DNA from: Cylindrotheca closterium
Lineage: Eukaryota > Bacillariophyta > Bacillariophyceae > Bacillariales > Bacillariaceae
NCBI GenBank assembly: GCA_933822405.4
Contig: CAKOGP040001792.1
Location: forward strand, 361,460 to 425,459
Direction: 5' to 3'
Length of the DNA: 64,000 nucleotides
Positions 46,393 to 57,800 of the stretch are shown piece after piece. Within the stretch, counting starts at the first letter, position 1, and every line of letters begins with the position of its first letter. The notes beneath the pieces were generated by a model. That model had not been told where the DNA came from and did no database searches. It saw only the letters and a list, made by a program, of their open reading frames with translations. Both the position numbers and the translations under genes were made by a program.

Positions 46393-48207
46393 GCTGAGGA
46401 GCACTCCTCCTTGCTTCTAGACACGACGGATGACGAAGAGATTAATGATTCCTTTGCTGCTGCAAGTGCTGTCGAAGCGCAAGTTTGTGATTCTATTATT
46501 ATTAATAATAATATTAATAATACTGGTGATGCTTTGATTGAGAATGGAGGTCAACAGCAGCAACAACAAACACAACAACAAACACAACAACATCTCATGG
46601 ACCCTTCCTTTAATCCCTTTTTCCCTTCACTGGAGTACGAACCTCCTTCTACGGACGATGGAATCTCTATCGTTTCTTTGATGCAGCTATCGGAACGAAG
46701 CAAGAAAGAATGGAAACTATGGTTGGTCTTTTTCATTTTGGTGTCATCCGGTGTGGCAAATGTGGTTTTGGCCAAGCTTCAATCCTTGCCCATGTACAAT
46801 TATCCGACCTTTCTCAATGTCTACGCGAACTTTTGTTCCATCATCCTGTCCCTGATTTGTTACATTTTTCCGGCCATTCACTTTGGATGGTTCTCGCACT
46901 CGATCTCCTGGAGGCATTTGTCCGTTTCGAAAAAGCCCTTTTTGGTCATGGGATTCCTCGATGCCATGGCAGCCGCCATGCAAGTTTTATCTACCATATA
47001 TCTGCCCGGAACTTTGTTGGTCTTGTTGCCACAAGCGGCGATTCCCCTGAGCATGATTGTGAGTCGGTTGGTCTTACGAGAGTCCTTTACCTGGCATCAG
47101 ATTACGGGAGCTGCCATTGTGCTAGGTGGGATTGTGGTAGTAATAATGCCGGTCTTGACGCATCACCGAGCACCGAGTTATTCCTGCCAGGCAATCATGG
47201 GCTTTGAAGAAGAATTCTGCTCGATTTGCGAAATGGAAGTTTCTGAAATTGGTTGCCGATCGCATGTCAAGAATACTAATGAATCTGCTGGAAATTACAT
47301 TGCTTCTTGGAATAATGAAACAACAACTGATACTCCTGTCTCGCTCTTTTGCGAATGGGTCAGCAAGGAAGAATCCATCCGTCACGATGACTCGTTGGTA
47401 TTTGTTTGGTCCTTTGTCATGCTGGCCTCTTGCATCCCAATGGTGGTTTCCACCGTCTACAAACAAGTCGCGTTGCAGGTGGAGATGGATCCCATCTTGG
47501 TCAATTGCTTTGTGGCCACCTTTCAACTCTTGTTTGGGATTCCATTGGCCATTCCGGCCGGTGTGTCCTCGTCTCCTCAAGTCACACCCTGGGAGTTGCC
47601 CGAAAACTGGTGGTCCGCTTCCAAATGCTTATTCTTTCAAGACAATACGATTCAAAGTGGTTGCCATCCGGATGACTGTTCCAAGGCGGCGCTCTTTGTG
47701 CATTTGGGACTGCTCACTTCGGCAGTTTACACCATTTCAATGATGTTGGTGCTGAAATATGGATCAGCATCTCTGCTGTACTTGGGATTGACATTGGTCG
47801 TTCCATTGGGACACTTGGTCTTTTCGATTCATTCGCCCGAAATGGTACATGGGTCGGATGTTTTTGGTCTAGTGATTTTGCTCGCTGGATTGGTCTTGTA
47901 CCGATTCGCTGGACAGGATGCAAATGATGATGCTCCTCCAAACAACAGTCAAGTTGGTGTTGGTCCAGAGGAGGATGAAATCATGGTGTCTGGCGCGTAT
48001 CATCGTTTGGGTGATGACGATGATGACGCGGAACCCTTGCACATTAATGATCCCACCATTGCACTTTTGGAGGAAAGAGATAATACTTGTCAAGACGGAC
48101 AAGTTGTGGCACCGGAAGGTCTTCACGTACGAAACAATACTGATGGTTCTGCAGATGGCTTTTTGGAATTTCTTCGCGAGCCCTTTTTGATGGTGGGTGA
48201 CATATAA
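46231..48207 (+). CDS. CRT-like (chloroquine-resistance-transporter-type) DMT transporter with polyQ tail
   Basis: Single exon, 658 aa. The first 150 residues are a polar cytosolic tail containing a 16-residue polyglutamine run, an acidic patch and Asn/Gln-rich stretches. The core is a ten-TM drug/metabolite transporter of the CRT-like family (PF08627): VANVVLAKLQSLPMYNYPTF, then KPFLVMGFLDAMAAAMQVLS, then LPGTLLVLLPQAAIPLSMIV and GAAIVLGGIVVVIMP. A Cys-containing lumenal loop (residues about 320-380) follows, with sequons NES and NET, as in plant and apicomplexan CRTs. Plant CLT homologues move glutathione and related thiols out of plastids; the apicomplexan protein acts at the digestive vacuole. 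Location in this organism is not readable. The C-terminal tail is acidic. Confidence 0.82.
46345..46392 (+). repeat. (CAA)16 microsatellite encoding polyglutamine
   Basis: Sixteen uninterrupted CAA codons in the CRT-like gene, translated as 16 Gln. Likely to vary in length between strains. Confidence 0.95.
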
Positions 48208-48868
48208 GGGTCATGACTTATTGTTCACAGTGCTCACAAGAAAATAAGTTTCACAGCATGGAAAACCAATTGAACCTAGACATGGCGGACGATCAAGAAC
48301 GAGAAGAAGTTGGATCCTAAATCATTTTGCAAAACCGTTTAAATTGATCCTCTTGTTGATTTTTAAAAAAGTGCCGGCGATAAAAACAAAGTTGGACCCT
48401 GAATCAATCATCAAACAAATTCTTGACGACCCCCTGGGTTTCGACAAATTTCCCTGCACATGAAAGAAAGCACAGCAAAAAAAGTCTGTACAATGGAGAA
48501 AACTTGCCACTCCCATCCAAGTGTAAATAACCTACACAAGTAACATGGAAGATTGTACCAGGTACTAACTGGTCGTCTTTGGGCAGCAAATTTTAAAAGT
48601 AGGAATAGTAGAAGAAAAGAAAGGAACTGAAATGAAATGGTTTATACTTGGTTCAATGAAGAAAAAAAGGCAGTGCTCTAGTACACGCAATGAGACTGTG
48701 AGAGTCAGAACAAGAATGACAACGAGTAGTGATTGGCACAGGGTTTTGAAAGCATTGGTGATTGTGACAAAAATGCATCGTTTGAAATGTTGCAGTAATG
48801 AAAATGGCATGGAAATAGTCCCAGGCCGCTGCGCTGTCCTGCTGGTGTACCTGACAGGCAAGCTTCCT
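48208..48868. other. Intergenic region
   Basis: 661 bp between gene tails. ORFs on the minus strand here (48565-48942) overlap the next gene and have no recognisable composition. No RNA gene seen. Confidence 0.45.
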
Positions 48869-49723
48869 CTAATGTAAACGGGTGCATCCGGCTTTTCGAG
48901 CAAGAAAAGGCCGCACGTGGCTGCTGGTGGATGGAACGCCAAGAGCCGTTAGGCAATTGACAAGCAGACAACTGTGGATGGAATTCGATTCGAAAGGAAT
49001 AGCTTCATTGATGAACTTCTCGAAGAAGCAAAGCTTGACCAGTGTTACTTCGTGCTCGTTGAGGCATTGAAGAAAGAATGGATATTTCTCTAGATCGTTC
49101 AAAAGGTGACGAGAACGTGCTTTAAGGCAAAACCAATTGCGGAAGCATGATGGATCCACTCGAAATGTCTCCAGTTGTTCTTCCAGAAATGCGACAACAA
49201 AGTTGGCGGAGGCCTGTAGCTCCTCTGCACGATGTTTTGTCAATGAGGAACACCAAGTCTTTACGTTTGCCGCATACTCCTTGAGGGCCTTGGTTTTGTC
49301 CATCCAGCTCTATGATTCAAAGGCACCAATGCAACGTGGATCATAAAGGATTTTTGGTTGACGAGGCAAGGGCACTGGAAAGGTGTTGTTGCCTGGTTGG
49401 AAAGTCTTTGGCGCAAAATTTGGATCAACGACAATGCAAGGAGGAAGACACATGTCAGCCTTTTCCCTCTGCTCCTCCAAAGGTCTAAGACCTTCCAATT
49501 GGAATGTTGGATATTTTTGACTGATACACACATACAAGTAATACCAATGGCAATCACGAATGTGCTTGTTCGCCAATGCGACGTTTCCGAGATCCGTTTC
49601 CTCTCCAAGAAATGGGAGACTCAGTTCGATAAGTGTCTCGCCTCGATTAGGATCGACAATGTAGTTCATTCCATTGGGGATTGGAGTGGGAATGGTTGTG
49701 CTGTTGTTGTGGTGAGAGTTCAT
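48869..49723 (-). pseudogene. Protein-coding frame split by a single in-frame TAG
   Basis: On the minus strand one frame runs from the ATG at 49721-49723 to a stop at 48869, 284 codons with one internal TAG at 49310-49312. The upstream part (137 aa) reads like real protein (GETLIELSLPFLGEETDLGN, YYLYVCISQKYPTFQLEGL, PRQPKILYDPRCIGAF). The downstream part (about 144 aa) continues in the same frame as coherent helical protein with many Cys (KTKALKEYAANVKTWCSSL, FLEEQLETFRVDPSCFRNW). No splice donor/acceptor pair that removes the TAG was found. Options: a recent nonsense mutation, stop readthrough, an intron I have missed, or two separate genes. I do not recognise the family. Confidence 0.5.
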
Positions 49724-51199
49724 GCTTGTCTAGAAAGGGGAAAACAGATTGACCATTGAAGATGACGAAGAATTTATGGTGAGAGTGTGGCAATCATGTC
49801 CTCGAAATCTTTGATAACTAGTTCTTCTGCATCTACTATCTCTTCATAAGCTTCTTACCTTGTAGTGTCTGGATACAAGTGCAGCAGTAGTTTTGAACAT
49901 TTCGTTTGTTGTGTTTGAAAACGAGATGCTAGATCGGCAAGACGGGAGACGTATGGGCGTTTCTAGCTCTTCCTTAGTCTCAATTTCCGTCGTGTCGATT
50001 ACGGCGCGTCGCTTCAGTGGAGTACACGGTTGGCGGACGGAGCGAAGAGTGTCGACGAAGAGGACGGAAGATTTGGAGAAGACATTGTTCGCAATGGGAG
50101 CTTGTGGGATGATGGAGGCGATAGAAGGAGTTTAGCTGCTCGGTCAAGACCGTCAGCTCTTTTTGCTTTTCCCGCCCTCACCACCCTCTCTCTCATTTGC
50201 ACCATAGCTCGGTACCCCATTTGGTCCGGGTTTGTCTGTCAATCCTATTGATTGTCCTTTTCGAATCCTATGATTCGACCTCGGTGCAAACCAGTCACTA
50301 ACCTAGTACCTCGCTACTGTGCCAAACCTACTCGCTTCTCGTATGTAGCATCGGGCTTTTGCCACAGTTTCCATGGTAGCATACGTGCGCGATCTCTTCA
50401 GACAAAGACTACATCATGCGATTCAAGCCCAGGAGTGGAGGCGGCGCCGGGTAATCTTCGATTAGTTTTATTGTAAAAGATAATGTGGACATTAACGGTT
50501 TCCACAAATTTAGTCGTCGTAGTCGAAATGTTGCGTGTCCAAAGTAAATGTTTTATTTTTATCTTCCTGATTGATTCATTCATTCTTCTGCTTCTGCTGG
50601 CATCGAGGAGTCGTCGGAGAAGAAGACGGACCTGGTACCGGTACGTGCTAACAACAACAGATCGATTCAGTGCGGTTCACACAGAATCAACTCGACAGAC
50701 GTTTCAAGAAGTAATTTGCTTGAGAAGTGCTGCATTTTAATGTAGAAAAGCAAGTTGCAAAGAGCCATCTTTTAACATGATCATCATCACAACGTGACCA
50801 AACGGATCCCCCAATGAACAGGAAGAAATCCGAGCCCATCCAACTCTTAGAATCTTTGTAGATGGTGAACCTTGGAAGGCTGCTGACTTTTACAATGGAC
50901 ATCGAGCAAGAACGGCATTACATGGTATGAAATATTTGCAAATAGATTCTAAGGACTATAATACAGAAACAAGCCCCATTTACCCATTTACTACTGTCTT
51001 TCGGCCAGAATGTTGCGCGGTACCAAGGTACTTTATTAGTACATCATTGGAGTATGATCAGATCTGATCTGTCGAAACGTCACGGATGCGAACCCTGGGG
51101 AATTCCTAAGTAACCCGTTCCGGCAGGCTCTAACTTCACAATTTTCTCCGACATCAGGAATTAGTTCATAAATTGCAAAACAACAGAAAATACAACATC
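49724..51199. other. Long intergenic region without a supported gene
   Basis: 1476 bp between divergent genes. Short overlapping ORFs on both strands near 49893-50250 and 50252-50740 have no recognisable content. TACCGGTA occurs at 50636-50643. No tRNA or repeat array seen. Promoters of both flanking genes must lie here. Confidence 0.5.
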
Positions 51200-52753
51200 A
51201 TGCACCACCACAGTAAGAACGTTCTGCATGCAGAACCAATACATTTGCTCTATGACAAACGAATGTTGCAGCATCGACCTCTCGATTGGAAGGAACCCGC
51301 TGTCTTCCCACGATACCGTGATGAGGCCGAAAATGACTACCCCATTGAGAATCCAGAACGAATTAAGGTACTTTACAATCGTTTGTGCGCCTTGAATCAG
51401 CGGCTGGTGGGATGCAACGGTAGCTTGTACAGGCAGCTCATTGCCCGAAAGGCCACAAAGGAAGAAGTTCTTCTCGCACACAGTGAATCTCAATACGATC
51501 GATTGCATCAGCTTGAATTCCAAACTGACGATGAGCTCAGAGAAATGTCAAATGACACCCAAAGCGACATGTACTACTGTCAAGAATCCTTCTACGCTGC
51601 TCGTTTGGCGGCTGGAGGACTATTGGAGTGCATCGATGCCATTTGCTCCTCCCCTTCGTCCTCAGAGCACATGGGCTCAACGGCAACAGGTAGTCATAGC
51701 CACCAGTTCAGATTCGATGCGAAGCCCAACAAAGCACTAGCACTGGTACGACCACCAGGTCATCATGCTTGTCAGTCCAAAGAAATGGGGTTTTGTTTCA
51801 TCGATAGCGTCGTTATTGCAGCCAAGTACGCACTCGCCAATAAAAAAGCTAAGAAAGTACTCATTTTGGATTGGGACATACACGATGGTAATGCCACTGC
51901 TGAAGGCACGATTGAAAATGAAAATATTTTTCGGGTAGACCTACACCGGTACAATCCAAAGCATCCTTTCTATCCATTCACTGGATCCCCAAGAGATGTG
52001 GGGAATGGGAAAGCCAGGGGTCTGAACCTGAATGTTGCCTGGTCAAAAGGTGGAATGGGAAATCGTGAATATGGTGCAGCCTTCTACGAGCTTATACTAC
52101 CATTGATCACTGACTATCAACCTGACTTGGTCATTATCAGTTGTGGATTGGATGCAGCAATGGGTGATCTCTTAGGCGACTGCTGCCTGACACCAGGCTT
52201 CTTTCATGCAATGACTCGAGCAGTCATTGAAGCTGTTGGTCCCGATACGCCTATCCTTTCTGCCCTCGAGGGTGGCTATACCATCAGCGTCATTCCGGAT
52301 TGTATGGAAGGGGTGACTCTAGCCATGCTGAATTTGCCCTATTCCTATTCCTCTGGAACTAATTCTGGTTTCTACCAGTTTACTGCCAGTGGAGCAGCAG
52401 CGCCTTCACCTGATGATCCAGACCAAGTCTGGACTCCCCGCAATGCTCTGGCCCGATCCCGTCGGGTCCTCTCCCAGTACTATGTTCGGTTGGAAAGTGT
52501 TTCTTTGCAACTAGAAAAGAGTGCTGTCCGAGACATTAATAGTTCCATTCGTATTTTCGAAGCAATTCGCAGATGGAAGCATGTGCCACTGAAGAGCATC
52601 AGAGTCCCCAACACAAGCCCTCAGATCATTGGACAGAAACACGGGCGTCAGAAGCAGCCTATTTCTGACGAATGGCCAATTCCTTACGCGCGCCCCAAGA
52701 TTTACATGTGGTATGGAACTGAAGCACACCACCAGAAGACTTCGGCGGTTTAA
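51200..52753 (+). CDS. Class II-type histone deacetylase
   Basis: Single exon, 517 aa from the ATG at 51200; codons before it contain no ATG in frame. The arginase/deacetylase domain occupies residues about 40-410. Active-site residues are present: RPPGHHA at 184-190 with the catalytic His pair at 188-189, Zn ligands D226 and H228 in LDWDIHDGNATAE, the third ligand D318 in SCGLDAAMGDLLG, and the catalytic Tyr Y360 in LEGGYT. The usual DWDVHHGNGT is changed to DWDIHDGNAT here, with Asp at the second His position and Ala for Gly. Substrates should be acetyl-lysine in histones or other proteins. A C-terminal extension of about 100 aa ends in basic segments; no zinc finger seen. Confidence 0.88.
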   Translation: MHHHSKNVLHAEPIHLLYDKRMLQHRPLDWKEPAVFPRYRDEAENDYPIENPERIKVLYNRLCALNQRLVGCNGSLYRQLIARKATKEEVLLAHSESQYDRLHQLEFQTDDELREMSNDTQSDMYYCQESFYAARLAAGGLLECIDAICSSPSSSEHMGSTATGSHSHQFRFDAKPNKALALVRPPGHHACQSKEMGFCFIDSVVIAAKYALANKKAKKVLILDWDIHDGNATAEGTIENENIFRVDLHRYNPKHPFYPFTGSPRDVGNGKARGLNLNVAWSKGGMGNREYGAAFYELILPLITDYQPDLVIISCGLDAAMGDLLGDCCLTPGFFHAMTRAVIEAVGPDTPILSALEGGYTISVIPDCMEGVTLAMLNLPYSYSSGTNSGFYQFTASGAAAPSPDDPDQVWTPRNALARSRRVLSQYYVRLESVSLQLEKSAVRDINSSIRIFEAIRRWKHVPLKSIRVPNTSPQIIGQKHGRQKQPISDEWPIPYARPKIYMWYGTEAHHQKTSAV

Positions 52754-53040
52754 TCTCTTCTCCATTTGATGACGCAACCCATAAAAGCAAATGAAACTAG
52801 AATACAGACTATACATTACTTCGTTACGGCTTTGTTCTATTCTCATGGCTTGCTTTGTTGGACGTAGCCTTATTGTCCGAGATTTTGATCGGTCATTACT
52901 ACCATACTGTGGGACGGCCGGGAAAATCAATATTTACTCACAAGAATTGTATGCTAAATTTCTATTTCCCGGCCGTTCCTGTGACCGACACTGGCTTGGG
53001 AATGAATCTCCTTGAATCAAGTGAGTCAAGGAATGAATCC
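52754..53040. other. Convergent intergenic region
   Basis: 287 bp between the HDAC tail and the sulfotransferase-like gene tail. No gene seen. Confidence 0.5.
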
Positions 53041-54465
53041 CTAGATTGTCAGATCAAGACTGGTAGGATTCCCCTTCTTCTTGGAGAAGAGCGAGAACTG
53101 ATTGTCGTCATCCACGCTCATCTTCCAATCTTCATCCGCAAAGACTTCAGACATTTCATTTACTGTCATTCCCCTTCTGTCTCGGAACTCGTCCCGATAC
53201 ATGTCCTTTCGCTTCAACTTGCTCTTAATTTTCTTACCAGCATCACTCATTTTCTCCTTGGCGCCACTCATGTTTGGACGAATATTCCCCATGACAATTC
53301 CGTCGCCAATATCATCCTTCGAACGCTTCATCACTTGATACGCAATGGCAAGTATGCAAAGTATTGGCAACATGATAATAGTGAAGAAATTGGAGGCCTT
53401 GGAATCCGCAAATACGTCTTCTGGTGTCAAATTTTCCAAATGCTCCCCATCCAAGAGTTCGTCAATGGTCAATCCTTCTTCGGAACAGTTGAATTGATTC
53501 ACCAGACCAGAATAGATGGCTTGAGGCATACCAGCGAGATAGACAAAGACATCTTCTCTGCCCAAGTCTTGTTTGTCGCAATCGCTCCAAAGATTGTTTT
53601 GATATCCCACTTCAAATTTGGGATGTTTGCTCAGATATTCTTCAAAGGCACAATCACGTGCTCGGAACAGTTTATCAGCCTCGTGTCGTTGCTCCGCAGT
53701 GAGTTCTCTAAAATCCTTGTCTTCAACATTAAAGTGGGTTTCGTCGCCGCGATGTCCGTAGACAATGCTATCTTTCATGAGGCACTTGCCCCCAAGGATA
53801 TCACAGGCAATCACATTGACAATATCTTTATTCGCTCTATCAACACCTTCCATATCAATGAGTCGGACATCCCATCCTTCTTTGACAAATGTCTGTGCCA
53901 TGTAGAGAGGGTCCATGAGGGTCGAAAGCTGTTCAATTCGTTCTTCTCTTAGTTGGTGGCGGTCTTGACTATCGCACATGAAACTCCTATAGCTGGGAAC
54001 CCCACTGTGCTTCCAAACGGAAATCCATTGATCGAGACGAGGCGATCGGTAGTTGATGACGACCGTGACTTCCTTGTCGGACACTCCCAAGCGTTGCAAT
54101 ATGTCCTTCATGGCCTTTGTGGCATCTCCCTTGGAATACCTTCCTACTTGATCAAAGCTTTCAGTTCCCAAAATGATGCCCGTATGGGATTCATCAAAGG
54201 TCTCTTGAATGGAAACCATAATTTCTTCCTTCATTTCCAAGTCATCTGGTGCTAGAACGAGTTCTTGAAAGACTTTCCAGGGTTCGTCCAATTGATCTGT
54301 TTTGGGTCCTTCCACAATGGGCCATTTCCAGTGTCTCAGAGCAAAATGATCCGAGTCTTCCTTGGTATAGTAATTGTAAAACCACTCTTCTACACTAGTG
54401 GCTGCAGCCTTGTGAGGACCTGCAAAGAAGACTACCTTTCGGCTGGCATCGTTGGCAATTGGCAT
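53041..54465 (-). CDS. Sulfotransferase-like P-loop protein with C-terminal TM segment
   Basis: Minus-strand single exon, 474 aa from the ATG at 54463-54465. No N-terminal signal. The beginning, VVFFAGPHKAAATSVEEWFY, has the position and shape of a 5'-phosphosulfate-binding loop (strand, GPHKxxxTS, helix). VVINYRSPRLDQWISVWKHS near residue 140 matches the 3'-phosphate motif RxPxxxxxSxxxH of PAPS-dependent sulfotransferases. The middle is charged, with several Cys (CDSQD, ACDILGGKC, RARDC, SDCDKQD). A TM helix (FFTIIMLPILCILAIAYQVM) lies about 110 aa from the C terminus, followed by a basic tail. Topology is unusual: N-terminal catalytic domain without a signal and one C-terminal TM. Enzyme activity is inferred only. 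Confidence 0.65.
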   Translation of the reverse strand: MPIANDASRKVVFFAGPHKAAATSVEEWFYNYYTKEDSDHFALRHWKWPIVEGPKTDQLDEPWKVFQELVLAPDDLEMKEEIMVSIQETFDESHTGIILGTESFDQVGRYSKGDATKAMKDILQRLGVSDKEVTVVINYRSPRLDQWISVWKHSGVPSYRSFMCDSQDRHQLREERIEQLSTLMDPLYMAQTFVKEGWDVRLIDMEGVDRANKDIVNVIACDILGGKCLMKDSIVYGHRGDETHFNVEDKDFRELTAEQRHEADKLFRARDCAFEEYLSKHPKFEVGYQNNLWSDCDKQDLGREDVFVYLAGMPQAIYSGLVNQFNCSEEGLTIDELLDGEHLENLTPEDVFADSKASNFFTIIMLPILCILAIAYQVMKRSKDDIGDGIVMGNIRPNMSGAKEKMSDAGKKIKSKLKRKDMYRDEFRDRRGMTVNEMSEVFADEDWKMSVDDDNQFSLFSKKKGNPTSLDLTI

Positions 54466-54847
54466 CCTTCTGAAAAGAGTCAGTCAGGCAGTCGTGAAAG
54501 TTCTTCGTTTGGGTTTTAGCAGGAGCGCGAGGATCGATATCTGTGCTACAAGAGGACTGTGGAGTGTTTGTATGCAATCGCTAGAAATACTGTATGGAAC
54601 GGCTGGTCAGCTGCTTTCGAATGCAATAGAGGGGATATGACGTGAGATGGGTCTTTCTTACTGGAAAATGGTTTCACCGACATGCTTCTTTTTGCGGTTT
54701 TTGTTTGTCACTTATCCCTTTTCTCCAATCCTCCACAATTTCCAAACATTTTGAATTTTCAATGTTCATTTCCCACTTGATCGCACCACGAAAACCCATT
54801 TGCAAGTGATACTACTTTGAAACATCTTTTGATAATTTGCTTAAATT
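54466..54847 (-). promoter_or_regulatory. Intergenic region upstream of the sulfotransferase-like gene
   Basis: 382 bp between two minus-strand genes: promoter of the 53041-54465 gene and 3' flank of RRP5. No gene seen. Confidence 0.4.
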
Positions 54848-57800
54848 TTATTGCGTTGTTTTCTCGACGTATTCGCGGGCAGTTTCCTTGACATGATCTT
54901 GTTCCTCGGCACTGCCATGGGCTTCCTCCATACGGAACCATTTCTTGAAAAGACTCTTCATTTGTTTGTCAGACAGCTTGCCTTCGGCCACCTTATTTTC
55001 AAGCAGATTGCGGGCACGGGATACAGTACCATGCTTTATTTCCTTGTCAACAAAGACGAAAAACAAATCCAAACGCTTGGGGAATCTATCCACAATGCCT
55101 TCAAAGACTGTACGAGCACGTTCTGCAGAGCCGAATTCAAATTCGAGTTGAGCAAACTTTGACATGGTCTCGGCATGTTTGTAGGGTTTCAACGAAAGCA
55201 AAGCTCGCTTCATCAAAGAATGAGCTTCTTGGTGGCGTCCATTTTGCAGCAAATACTCCAAGTGGGCCAACCAGACCTTCTTCTTCGACTTGAATTTCTT
55301 GCACATCTTGACAAACATGGCATTGGCGCGAACCACAGACTCGGGATTGGAGGTTGCCGCAACATCCTTGACCAAAATCTCGCAAATTCGCAAGTATACA
55401 TGCTTGGGGTTACATTGTTTGCAAGCTCGATCCACTGTCTTTTGTAACGAATCGTAATTGCCGTACTTGTGTTCCAGTGTCAAAAGGGCGGTCCACACAT
55501 TTAACTTTTCAACTTCTTGTCGAAACTCTATTCTTTCCACAGCCTTTTCAGCAACCTTGCGTGCCGAAGGAATATCAGCCAAGGACAAATAAAAGGCCAT
55601 GTAACGGATCCATAACTCCGATGAGTTGGGGTTACCTGCGAGCAAACGTTCGAAGTCACCAGCTGTCTCGGGGTTCTCGTCAGCAGTCCCATCAGCAAGA
55701 GCCATTTCACGGCGAGAGATTTCTTTTTCTTCTCGTCGGCGTTGTGCTTGCTTCTTGCGAGGCTTGTGAGTGGATGCCATGCCTTCGTTATCCTCATCGT
55801 CTGAGTCATCATCACTGTCAGATTCCGAATCATCAGAAGAATCAGCGCGATCTGACTTTGACTTTCCAACAAGGCCCTTGGCATTCCAATCAAAACCAAC
55901 ATCAGTATCCATCAGCACCTCGGGCGATTCATCCTCTTCTTCCGAGGAGTCATCCTGCGATGCAACGCTCTCCTCCTCGTCGTCGTCGTCATCTTCTTCC
56001 GAGTCCTCTGCGGAGGAGCTATCGTCATCGGAATCTCCATCTCGTTGAATTCTCGCCGCAAGCTTGGCGCCGAAGTTCTCATCATCAGAATCCAGACCTT
56101 CAGCATCCAGCATTTCTTCATCAACCGATTCGTCGTCATCTTCCACTGATGAGTCGTCAGAGTCTTCGTCATCTTTGAAATGGCTGGCCTTGAGACTGAA
56201 TCCCAAGGTCTTGTTTTCAGCATTTTTCTTGGTGACCAAAAGCTTGACAAGGTCACCAGGGTCATACAATCCTCCAAGATTCTTGATATATTTGTCGCTG
56301 CATTCACTCATGTGAGCAAGTCCAGAAACCTTGCTATCCTTGATTTGCACAAACACACCATATTTTTCGACTCGCGCAACAGTACCCTTGTACTTGGTAT
56401 TCACTGTAATATCATCGAATGTGAGAAGTTTCTTCTGATCCAACAAGGTCGACTCTCTCATATCCAGATCGACAAGGAACTTGACAGGATTGATAGCGTG
56501 TTTGCCTTTCTTCTTCGGGGCTTCGCGGACAGTCTTGACTCTACCGACAACCAATCGACCAGTAGGGAAAGAAGCCGCTGGGTCAGGCAAGTAGCCATCA
56601 CATAGCTCTTTCAGAGTCACACGCCCTTCGATTCCACGAGCAAGACGGAGGAAGCAGCCTTTCTTGTTCGTCTCGATGACATATGCACGAACGGTTTCGC
56701 CTTCGAGAGGTGCTGTATCGTCATCCAGATCTCCTTCAATACGGCTGCTTCGTAGACTAAGATCCACAAGAGAATGTTTTGGGACGCCCTTCAAGACTCT
56801 GCATTCAACATACTTTCCATCAGCAAACTCGCTGTCACTGTGTCACAAATAATCAAACTGTGAGAAACGTCTATAAATTGTAGGAGGTAGTTCATCGCGA
56901 CTTTTCGTAGATAGCGAAATGCCTCTCCACACCAACAACCAACTTAGTATTTGCACAATCACCCGAAGGCGAGCTTCACAGTAGGCGACGAAGACGACCA
57001 ACCGTTCCACTTGTGCGCTTGAAATAAGAATGCGATTTTTACCGAATGTAACTCACCTCTCTTCGTTGTCATCATCACTGTCATTTTCAGTCTCTTTGGG
57101 CTCTTTGTCAACTTCCATGTCGCCGCCATCTTCGTCGGCACCTTTGACGCTTTTCTTCACTTCTCGGATTCTTCCAATTGGCATGTTTGCCCAGTCGTCA
57201 TTTTCGTCAAGTTCAGTAATACAGCATCGCCCAACAAAGCCGCCGCGAAGAGCAACCATTAATGCAGGGGATTGGGCCTGTTTCAAACTCCGCTGAACAC
57301 GACCGATAATCAAACCGCCACGAGTAGGCTTCGTGACTTCGGAATCTCCCTCTTCTGCGAGCACTGAAAATAATAGAGGTTTTGACTTTGTAGTTGTCTT
57401 CGTGTTGTGGTTTGAGTTCTTGGCCCTGTTTTCCTCCCATTGGCTTTGATCCACGACGGAGCACTCGATCTTTGATCCAATAGAGATTTGTGATGACAAG
57501 TTGTTCAAAATCTTGATGTCCTTTGTGACTTCCAGACCAGGTACAAAGCCTTTGACAAATGGACTAACATCAACATAGAGACCTTTGTTGTTTGGGGCCA
57601 CGCCAGTCACCACAACAGATGTGCTAGTTCCAGGAGTGAGCTCAGACTGCTCGGATATAAAAGCAGGCTTTTCCTTGGACGAGTCCAATTTGCGATCTGT
57701 CAAGTACACTTGCAACTTTCCTCGATGTCGCTTTGCCACAACAACGGTCAACTGGGGAAGCACTTGGCCAGCCTTAAGTCCATGGAAAGGGTGTCCTTTG

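Noticed and set aside
48565..48942. 125-codon minus-strand frame
   Set aside because: Overlaps the end of the TAG-split gene in a different frame and has shadow composition.
50014..50250. Opposing 68- and 73-codon frames
   Set aside because: Mutually overlapping short frames without domain or codon signal in a likely promoter region.
51161..51523. Antisense frame over the HDAC start
   Set aside because: Opposite strand of a strongly supported gene; no independent evidence.
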